Source: Blakeslea trispora (Eukaryota; Mucoromycota; Mucoromycetes; Mucorales; Choanephoraceae). Taken from it: a stretch of DNA of 13,893 nt. The DNA lies in NCBI GenBank assembly GCA_025331445.1, contig JAIWNE010000259.1:1-13893 (forward strand), written 5' to 3'. Below, one piece after another: positions 8,019-13,893 of the stretch; position 1 is the first letter of the stretch, and each line of letters starts with the position of its first letter. The notes below the pieces were generated by a model. That model ran no database searches and was not told the DNA's origin. It saw nothing but the letters and a program-made list of their open reading frames with translations. The position numbers and the translations under genes were made by a program.

Positions 8019-9944
8019 TTAAAAATGTGGGCAGAAAATCAGTGTGTTCTGTGGTGCACTGATTCTTGTCGTAATTTCATTATAATAGGCTTCCAATGGT
8101 ACTGTTCCCTCGTTTCTTTTCACATACCAGAAATGAGTTGACCAATCGGTGCCAATTTTGAGCAAATGTAACCCTTCACGACCAACAATGAAATTATATT
8201 TTTGCACATCGAAGCACAATGCATCAACGGACACGATTTCAGATTCTCCTACTTGAACTCGTAGATTTTTGACTATGCCTACAGGAGAGTAGCTCTTTCC
8301 GTCACCAAACATAACAGACGTGTTACAGGATTCCATTTCTCGAATTCCTAGCTTTTTAACAAATCCTAGACTAATAATGAAAGAGGTGCATCCGCCGTCA
8401 AGGATGACTTCACATGGTTCGCCATTGATCCAACCACGTGCTCTTGGTGCACTCTTCCCTTTTGGTACATTAGTCACTATTTCACCCAGCAGAGCACTAG
8501 GCGTGTTGACGTCGTTGACCTTCTTGTGAGCTTGAGGCTTATTTAATCGACTTTTGAAGCCTGTTCTTGCAGCTGGTGATAACAAAGCCATTTCATCCAT
8601 CGTAAGAACAACTGTGGCGTTATCAAACAACTTGTCTAGTACTTGATTGACTTTCGCCTTTACTGATGTGTCTTCGTTGTTTGATTGTTCATGGGGGTTC
8701 AAAGGGTGATGCGGGTTCACTTGTACTTTTCTGGTGTTCGCTTGATTCTTGGTTTTAGAAATAGGTTTGTGTGGCAAATAAGGTTCGGATTCTAGGGATG
8801 GTAACAGCATCGAACTAGGGTTTGCACCACGGACAGCACTACGCTTCAAATTTGGAGTTGGAATAGTCTTGCCCGATCGTGAGACTCGTACGTTCCTTTC
8901 TTCATTACCATCGACTAAATCAGTGTCATCGATTTTTCTCTTCTCCGAGAGGTAAACTTCTTCAATAAGCATAGATTCTGATGTTTGTTGGGGAACATTC
9001 CGGGTCTTGTTATTCTTATACAATACACATTCATAGTGTTTGTGTCCTGGTTTGTTGCACAGTTTACAGGGTCTTACACAGTCTTTGGTCAAATGATCAT
9101 TTGCTAGGCAATTCCAGCAAGAAGGTTTGTTATTTTTGGTGATGGTGTTACCATTGTGGTTTGACTTAGTGACAAGTTCGCCAATTAGAAGAGTCATATT
9201 CTTGAATTCGTTTATGAGTTCGGCTACTCCTGGTTCCTTAACAGCCGCTTTTTCGTTTTTAGCAGAAGTATCCTTTTTAGTGATTTTGCGTTTGATTTCT
9301 GTATCATCTTCGTCAATGTCTTCTGATTCAATGTCACTGTCACTTTCAAACTTCTCAGGGTTTTCGTCAATTTCTGGACCGTATACTTCCTTCAAGATGT
9401 TGTAGGCCTCTTGTAGTGTTTCCGGCTTCTCAGTACGTAGGAAACGTTTGATGCTGTTTGAGCCCACTCCTTCAATAAAGTAGTTTAGGAATCCGTTTTC
9501 TGAAATAGATACATTTTCTTGAATAGATGTGCTTGACTTTGATGCGGAAGATTCTGGTTGTTTATCACTGGTACCCTTAGTAATGTTCACATTGGTTCTT
9601 TGTCGTTTCGCTAATTCTAGCAGGTACATGGATCTCAGTTCTTCGTATCTTTCAATGTACTCCATAATGTTTTCATTGGATTTCATCTTGAAGTTGATGA
9701 GGTTTGAGGCAATTTTGTCGAAGTTAACCTTTTTTGAGAATTTGTTTAAGAAAGATGTCTTGAATTCGTCCCAAGTTGCGAAGTCTTGTTGCATAAACCA
9801 CATTTGCAGTTTTTCATTGAAGCAATTGTCGACATAATACAACTTGGTTTTCTCATCCCATTTGTTCATGGTTGCTGCTTTATTAAAGCGGTAAATCCAT
9901 AAGGAAGGATCATCTTTGGGGTTGAACTTTGGGACGTCGAACAT
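8019..9944 (-). CDS. Gag-protease polyprotein of a Ty3-type retroelement, pol absent
   Basis: A 641-residue single-exon ORF. The N-terminal ~110 residues have the Trp/Phe-rich pattern of a retrotransposon Gag domain (WIYRF, WDEF, FLNKF). A serine-rich and then an acidic stretch (about 200-216) follow. Two CCHC zinc knuckles, both CX2CX4HX4C, lie at 276-289 and 293-306 and would bind RNA. A retropepsin-like domain covers about 503-612: ILDGGCTSFIIS has the catalytic Asp at 516 in a DGG rather than DTG or DSG setting, and YNFIVGREGL near 583-592 matches the downstream glycine-rich segment. Polymerase should follow but is missing. About the last 14 residues are encoded by the inverted terminus and then by host flank, so the stop codon is supplied by the insertion site. 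The protein could form particles in trans. Confidence 0.85.
   Translation of the reverse strand: MFDVPKFNPKDDPSLWIYRFNKAATMNKWDEKTKLYYVDNCFNEKLQMWFMQQDFATWDEFKTSFLNKFSKKVNFDKIASNLINFKMKSNENIMEYIERYEELRSMYLLELAKRQRTNVNITKGTSDKQPESSASKSSTSIQENVSISENGFLNYFIEGVGSNSIKRFLRTEKPETLQEAYNILKEVYGPEIDENPEKFESDSDIESEDIDEDDTEIKRKITKKDTSAKNEKAAVKEPGVAELINEFKNMTLLIGELVTKSNHNGNTITKNNKPSCWNCLANDHLTKDCVRPCKLCNKPGHKHYECVLYKNNKTRNVPQQTSESMLIEEVYLSEKRKIDDTDLVDGNEERNVRVSRSGKTIPTPNLKRSAVRGANPSSMLLPSLESEPYLPHKPISKTKNQANTRKVQVNPHHPLNPHEQSNNEDTSVKAKVNQVLDKLFDNATVVLTMDEMALLSPAARTGFKSRLNKPQAHKKVNDVNTPSALLGEIVTNVPKGKSAPRARGWINGEPCEVILDGGCTSFIISLGFVKKLGIREMESCNTSVMFGDGKSYSPVGIVKNLRVQVGESEIVSVDALCFDVQKYNFIVGREGLHLLKIGTDWSTHFWYVKRNEGTVPLEAYYNEITTRISAPQNTLIFCPHF
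8041..8044. other. Target-site duplication AGTG, left
   Basis: AGTG directly abuts the element at 8045 and recurs at 10368-10371 directly after it. Four bases is short, so chance is possible, but the placement exactly at both TG...CA ends supports it. Confidence 0.6.
8045..8064. repeat. Terminal inverted repeat, left (gag 3') end
   Basis: Plus-strand TGTTCTGTGGTGCACTGATT, exactly complementary to 10348-10367. In the gag ORF it encodes ISAPQN near the C-terminus. It is the inverted copy of the LTR tip. Confidence 0.9.
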
Positions 9945-10022
9945 CCTTAGTTATTAGAGTTTAGCCACTTGGATATCGCTAGATATGGTTGAGTCTGATC
10001 CTTTTCTTGCGATAAATCCAAT

Positions 10023-10040
10023 TTCTGGCAGAAGGCACCA
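10023..10040 (-). other. Putative primer-binding site
   Basis: On the minus strand TGGTGCCTTCTGCCAGAA begins two bases after the LTR end. TGG pairs with the CCA tail of a tRNA. Which tRNA would serve as primer is not determined. Confidence 0.5.
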
Positions 10041-10042
10041 AA

Positions 10043-10367
10043 TGTTTTGTAGTTCTGAGTTTTATTTAAATAACAATTACCAACTGGATTAAAATATAAA
10101 GGTTAAGATACGAAATATAGTTATAATTTGTTAATGGTACTGACCAAAATGTTGGTAACGAGTTAATAGATATAAGTAAAGTGAAGAAATAGATAAATTG
10201 AAATAGAATGAAAAAGAGAGAAAAACAAGATGTATGAGAAAGCGGTTTACTGTGGTTTTATGGGTTTTGAGGTAAATGGTGTAGCATCACACAATTACTG
10301 TGTTATGCCATTGTAGAAGGACAGTCATACCAAAGGTTTTTACCCAAAATCAGTGCACCACAGAACA
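10043..10367 (-). repeat. LTR-like block at the 5' end of the Gag element
   Basis: On the minus strand this starts TGTTCTG and ends ACAAAACA, so it has TGTT/AACA inverted tips. It contains AT-rich TATA-like stretches and an AATAAA near its end (about 10062-10067). It is called from its ends, from the adjacent primer-binding-like site and from its position before gag. No second copy exists in the window to prove it is a repeat. Confidence 0.65.
10348..10367. repeat. Terminal inverted repeat, right (LTR) end
   Basis: The inverted partner of 8045-8064; on the minus strand it forms the first 20 bases of the LTR. Pairing stops immediately inward of both copies. Confidence 0.9.
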
Positions 10368-10371
10368 AGTG
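10368..10371. other. Target-site duplication AGTG, right
   Basis: The second copy of the AGTG flanking the element; see 8041-8044. Confidence 0.6.
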
Positions 10372-10379
10372 ACACGTTT

Positions 10380-10592
10380 TTAAAGCCAATCGGAATCATT
10401 ATATTCACTTAGATTAGTCAAGTTTCGAAGATTGGATTCCTCTCCTTCTTCAATAACGTAGTCCATGGCCTCTGCACCGTCTTCCATAGTTATTCCACCC
10501 TGACCGCCCCCAATAAAGAATTTATGCGTGTTGCTCATTTGAAAAATATTTAAAGTAAAAGAGACGTCTTTTAGAATGTGGAAGTCTGCCAT
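10380..10592 (-). CDS. Small acidic ORF, unrecognised
   Basis: A 70-residue frame starting at ATG 10592 and ending at TAA 10380, thirteen bases from the retroelement edge. It has a glycine-rich IGGGQGG segment (about 27-33) and an acidic, asparagine-rich C-terminus. I recognise no domain. Its start lies in the first unit of the 22-bp array, which would then be its upstream region. It may be a remnant of an older mobile element or a chance frame. Confidence 0.25.
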   Translation of the reverse strand: MADFHILKDVSFTLNIFQMSNTHKFFIGGGQGGITMEDGAEAMDYVIEEGEESNLRNLTNLSEYNDSDWL

Positions 10593-10744
10593 TTGGTTTT
10601 TGACAATACGCTATTTGGAAATTCGGTATACGCTCATTGACATTTTGAAAACCGCTGATTGGATATTTTTTTTTTTTGTAAGATTAATTTTCATTTTACG
10701 CCAATCGAATTTTTGAAACCCGCCAAATGATTTTTGAAATCCGC
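10590..10744. repeat. Degenerate ~22-bp tandem array
   Basis: Units end in ACGC or CCGC and start with an ATTGG-like box, with a T-rich then GAAA core. They lie at 10590-10611, 10612-10633, 10634-10655, 10656-10701 (probably two units with a T expansion), 10702-10723 and 10724-10744. Spacing is 21-22 bp although the sequence has diverged. A further partial unit follows (CGTTTGGGA). This could be a decayed minisatellite or an array of protein-binding sites. Confidence 0.6.
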
Positions 10745-10838
10745 CGTTTGGGACCGTAAGCACTGTAAAGGCTCAAAAATTTAAGTGAAAATAAAGTCTA
10801 GCCAGCATTGTTCGAACATTGAATTTCTAGCGAATAGA

Positions 10839-11042
10839 ATGCGCTATATGACATCAGCATTGATCAAGGATGCAGTGAAATTCAATGACTGTAATTACAA
10901 TTACGATTATCTAGTCGATTTGAACTATGGACATATTAAAAGTGATTTTCTGTTATATGTTTACGACTCTGTCAGTTTGGCTGATATCAACAGTTATAAT
11001 ATGCGAGTAGCATTTTACAAATACGCTTTATCAAATCGATAG
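10839..11042 (+). CDS. Small Tyr/Asn-rich ORF, unrecognised
   Basis: A 67-residue frame from ATG 10839, the first ATG of a longer open frame, rich in tyrosine and asparagine. No domain is recognised. It lies divergently opposite the 70-residue ORF across the 22-bp array. It could be the terminal exon or a fragment of a decayed gene. Confidence 0.25.
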   Translation: MRYMTSALIKDAVKFNDCNYNYDYLVDLNYGHIKSDFLLYVYDSVSLADINSYNMRVAFYKYALSNR

Positions 11043-11482
11043 AAAGTACGAAAATGAAAGCCTTTAATACTTTAGAAAAGCAGAAGTCTATTTTTCGCAA
11101 GCCATGTGTCTTTTTGTTCTTTTCTTTGTTGTTCTCTCTTATCAATTAATACGCACACCGAGTTCATTACAATATCAAGGTAAACGAATTTATTGCTAAG
11201 GCATTATCTCATTTTTTAAAAAAAAAAAAGTACACAAATCAATAGAAATGTGTAACTTTACACTAGTCTTGATTCATGATCAAAGACATAGTACAAGTTA
11301 TTCAGTCGAATCTTTATAGTAAAATAGTCTTGGATAACCTAATTGAACAAGACACACTATCCGTCAAGTCGTAATATCAAAAACTACTTAGTGAGACAGT
11401 CTCGATTTAAAGGTAAAATCGTGTAACGCGTTTATTTTTATTTTTATCGTATTTTTTTTTGCATTCTCTCTTAACAGATCCA
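11043..11482. promoter_or_regulatory. Upstream region of the PRKRIP1-like gene
   Basis: 440 bp of AT-rich intergenic DNA with an A-run at about 11217-11229. A GTAAAA donor-like site at 11412 and a pyrimidine-rich TTAACAG acceptor ending at 11477 could frame a short 5' UTR intron just before ATG 11483. No other element is clear. Confidence 0.35.
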
Positions 11483-12048
11483 ATGGCCTCGCAGATTGAA
11501 CCTGAAAAGAAAAAGAACAAGTATAACTTAACGCCACAGGAAGAACAACAAGAAAAACTAAATCGACTGTTTGAAAAGATCGACAAACCTGTATTTATTC
11601 CCAACAAGCATGAAGACAAAGCATTTGTTCCACCACCTAAAGATTTCGTGCGCAATGTAGCTGGTAAGAAAGCAAAGAGCTTGTTCATTAGCATATAGCT
11701 CATTTCTTCTTTCTTTTTTTATGTGTATTTAGGTTCTAGCGCAGGTGCAGGCAGTGGTGACTTTCACGTTTATAGAGCTCAAAGAAGACGAGAATATGCT
11801 CGTTTGAAAGTGATGGAAGATGAAGAAAAGAAGGCAAGTCAAAAGATGGTTCTCGGAAGACTTCATAAGTTGACATAAAGTAGGAAAGTGAACAAAAGGA
11901 ATATGAGGAAAGACTAAAGAGACTGCGTCAAGCAGATGAAGAACGCACAGCAAAGAAGAGAGCAAAACGTCAAAAACGAAACAAAAACAAAAAGGACGTA
12001 AAAGAGAAGAATGATACTGACAAAGAAGAAAAGTCTGGACAACAATAA
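11483..12048 (+). CDS. PRKRIP1: PRKRIP1/DUF1168-family spliceosomal protein (3 exons)
   Basis: Exons 11483-11663, 11733-11833 and 11884-12048 splice to 148 residues. The family signature FVRNVAG-SSAGAGSGDFHVYR is at 55-75, followed by RRREYARLK, a charged, probably helical segment (about 78-115) and a strongly basic tail (118-131). The human family member is a double-stranded-RNA-binding protein found in late spliceosomes, so a nuclear splicing role is expected. Intron 1 is GT-AG and splits the GGT codon of the signature. Intron 2 (11834-11883, 50 nt) uses a GC donor, AAG|GCAAGT. Without its removal the frame meets a stop after a short extension, and no GT donor nearby keeps frame. The protein is somewhat shorter than the human one (about 184 residues). 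The gene is convergent with the DIL gene. Confidence 0.88.
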
Positions 12049-12366
12049 ACACAAGCATGCCTATAGAACATAATTTAATAAGCTATTACAATAAGAGAGA
12101 GAGAAATGAGAGGTAATTGGGACATATAAACGTACATAGAGGGAGGCGAGAGAGAGAGAAAACAGAGAAGCTTCATAGGGATAGTGGATCTTTAAGAAAT
12201 GAACGTAGAATAAGAGGAAGGGGGTATAAAGAGTTATATTAGGATAAATGGGAGAAAAGGTGTGTGTGTGTGTGTATGTAGATTAAAAGAGAAAAGGGTA
12301 TTAAAGAAGGGATGTACTTTATATGCTATAATTTTGGTGAGAGGGAAGGGAAGGAAGGAAGTCCGA
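12049..12366. other. Convergent intergenic region (3' ends of two genes)
   Basis: 318 bp between the stop codons of two convergent genes. AATAAA overlaps the PRKRIP1 stop (12044-12049), and AT-rich sequence follows at about 12067-12090. The rest is purine-rich (GAGAG and GGAAGG runs) with a short TG repeat near 12260-12276. No gene is seen. Confidence 0.6.
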
Positions 12367-13893
12367 TCAATTTGTCTTTTCACTTTTATCAAGCTTATCC
12401 ATCCAGTCTTCAGGTATGATGGGTGTAAGTGAACTGAGCTGTTTACCATGAACAGTAGTTTGGTGTGATAGTTGAGCTGTTGTGGGCACAAAGAAAGGTA
12501 ACATAAATCGAGAATCCTTTGTCTCGTTCACTTCTTCTTTGCTATAAAGCTTTTCTGCTTCATGTTCGTCATGAAGCTCCTCTTCTTGATTGTTTTCAAC
12601 TTTTGAATTGAACTGCTGCTGACTGCTGAGGTTACTAATTCGTTTGTTGCCTCTTGTTGCCTCTTGTCGCATAGATTCAATGGAAGTAGGCCTAGTAGGT
12701 GATACAGGTGGTGCTGTATTGAATATGGCACCCATGAATGAGCTCATTGTGGGACTATCCAGACCAGAAAGAGATCGCTTCATCAAAGGTGGCGCAGGTA
12801 TACTCTTTCTTCTTTCAAATGTTCTAGACTGTCTACTTGCTTGCTTTGTGCGGGTTTCTTCTACACACGCTTGAACATAACGCTCTACCTCATCAGGTAA
12901 CCGAGGCTCTTGTGTTTCATAACGATAGTTCATGACACAGCGTCGAATCTGGAGTGGATTGATGGCATCAAAGAATTTGACTGTTGATTGAAAGCTAGTG
13001 ACTGTGTTAAGTTGAGACATGCATTGAAGCAATTGAGTTAGCTGAATAGAGGGCTGTAAATAACCAATTAGACTGTTGGGCAAATGATTCTGGCGAATCC
13101 ATTCCTCAATTGAGCTCAAATTCATACGGACTTGAATGGCTTTTGATCGACAAAGATATTTCTTTTTACCAAGCATACAGTTGAATAACTCACAAGACAA
13201 CAGATGGAAGAATTGAGCAAGTGCTTGAATGATGATGGTCGAATGCACTTCATAGGATTGCAAGACATAGTAAGTAGAAGAAAGAAGCTGAGTGATCGTT
13301 CTGGGTGAAGGGACCAAATGAGGTGCTTCCATTGTATTGCCTGAGCTACTACGCTGCATGTCTTCAGAGGGTCGACTGCTCATGCTTCTGCGAAAGAATC
13401 GTTGCCAGTCATCAGAAAAGTTGACTTCATCCATCATACCTGTGATAGGTTCATATTCAAGCATGGCAGGCTCCAATAATTGAGTAATTCGATTACCAGT
13501 ATCAACCACCATATAGTTGTATGTCTCTGATACAAATTCAGATAACTCAAGTTGATATTTAGCAGTAGTGACCATGAGCCCAACATCCTTTTTAAGGTAG
13601 TACAAAAGACGAGTTATGTTGGTCATCCAATAAGACAATATATGAACATTTTTAGTGTTGCTCTAAGATAGAATTCGTTGCAATTTAATGTTGTGTAAGT
13701 AGATAAAAATATCTGTCGGTTGTACATAAAAATTATTTACCTTGATGCAATCACCGATACGCTTCAATGCGCCTTCCAAGACTTCTTCGGCCAATTCAGC
13801 ACTCGAGAAATAATGAGCAAAACGTGCACTTAAAAAGACAACATTGGCTGGCAAGAAAATCTCTTGCACATTACGAACAGGGAGGGTGAGCTT
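12367..13893 (-). CDS. DIL (dilute) domain protein, 3' part only
   Basis: Two exons are visible on the minus strand: 13893-13741 (cut by the window end, frame open) and 13662-12367, joined across a 78-nt GT-AG intron in phase 0. Together they give 482 residues. The upstream exon carries LPANVVFLSARFAHYF. The last exon begins SNTKNVHILSYWMTN, the start of the DIL fold, and continues with STYYVLQSYEVHSTIIIQALAQFFHLLSCELFN and IEEWIRQN up to about residue 268 of the 431 in that exon. The tail is Ser/Arg-rich and ends in a conserved-looking IPEDWMDKLDK. DIL is the cargo-binding module of class V myosins and also occurs in fungal ankyrin-DIL proteins. No motor can be seen here, so which type it is depends on the missing N-terminus. 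Confidence 0.88.

Larger units (their letters stand above)
8045..10367 (-). mobile_element. Single-LTR Ty3-like Gag-protease element with 20-bp inverted termini
   Basis: On the minus strand the unit opens with a 325-bp LTR-like block (10367-10043, TGTT...AACA), followed two bases later by TGGTGCC, a tRNA-type primer-binding start, then a leader and a Gag plus protease ORF. It then ends abruptly. No reverse transcriptase, RNase H, integrase, polypurine tract or second LTR is present. The last 20 bases (8064-8045) are the exact inverted copy of the first 20 bases of the LTR. AGTG flanks both sides (8041-8044 and 10368-10371), as expected of a 4-bp target-site duplication. Established for Ty3-type elements: integrase uses TG...CA ends and makes 4-6 bp duplications. 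Inferred: an aberrant cDNA bearing an LTR tip at both ends was integrated. It depends on another element for polymerase and integrase. Confidence 0.75.

Noticed and set aside
8019..9944. Domesticated host Gag gene
   Set aside because: The LTR-like block, primer-binding-like site, LTR-tip termini and flanking AGTG repeats mark a mobile insertion, and the stop codon lies in the flank.
11729..12058. 109-codon hydrophobic ORF on the minus strand
   Set aside because: It is an antisense shadow of PRKRIP1 exons 2 and 3; its apparent membrane character comes from the complement of lysine/glutamate-rich codons.

Overview
The window looks like nuclear DNA of a fungus, most likely a Mucoromycota (Mucorales-type) genome. 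Evidence: AT-rich intergenic DNA with poly-A/T runs and GA microsatellites; short introns (about 43-89 nt) with GTAAGT-like donors and, in one intron, a textbook TACTAAC branch site; and coding genes that read only when spliced. There are no prokaryotic operons, Shine-Dalgarno sites or CRISPR arrays. Species cannot be told from sequence alone.

Layout. (1) Bases 1-7493 form a very large inverted repeat: a left arm (1-2990), a unique spacer of about 1.5 kb (2991-4502) and a right arm (4503-7493). I found only four small indels between the arms, three of them in simple repeats, and no substitutions where I compared them. Each arm carries one intact nine-exon copy of the same 497-codon-frame gene, placed head to head and transcribed outward. 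The protein is a predicted nuclear PD-(D/E)XK-like protein in which the ExK lysine position is serine. The left arm runs to base 1, so its outer limit is not visible. (2) 7494-8013 holds GA-rich DNA and a two-copy 129-bp-period tandem repeat. (3) 8045-10367 is an unusual 2.3-kb retroelement on the minus strand: one 325-bp LTR, a primer-binding-like site and a Gag plus aspartic-protease ORF, with no reverse transcriptase, integrase or second LTR. Its far end is instead a 20-bp inverted copy of the LTR's first bases, and a 4-bp direct repeat (AGTG) flanks the whole. It sits in the loop of an imperfect palindrome. (4) 10380-11042 holds two small unrecognised ORFs around a degenerate tandem array of about 22-bp units. 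(5) 11483-12048 is a three-exon PRKRIP1/DUF1168 spliceosomal protein gene with an apparent GC-AG intron. (6) 12367-13893 is the 3' part of a DIL (dilute) domain protein gene on the minus strand, convergent with PRKRIP1 and cut by the window end.

The right-hand 2.5 kb is ordinary conserved host gene space; the left 11 kb is dynamic accessory DNA. The two strongest targets for follow-up are the near-identical palindrome with its twin genes and the single-LTR Gag-protease element with inverted termini. The palindrome must first be separated from an assembly artefact, because it starts at the window edge.
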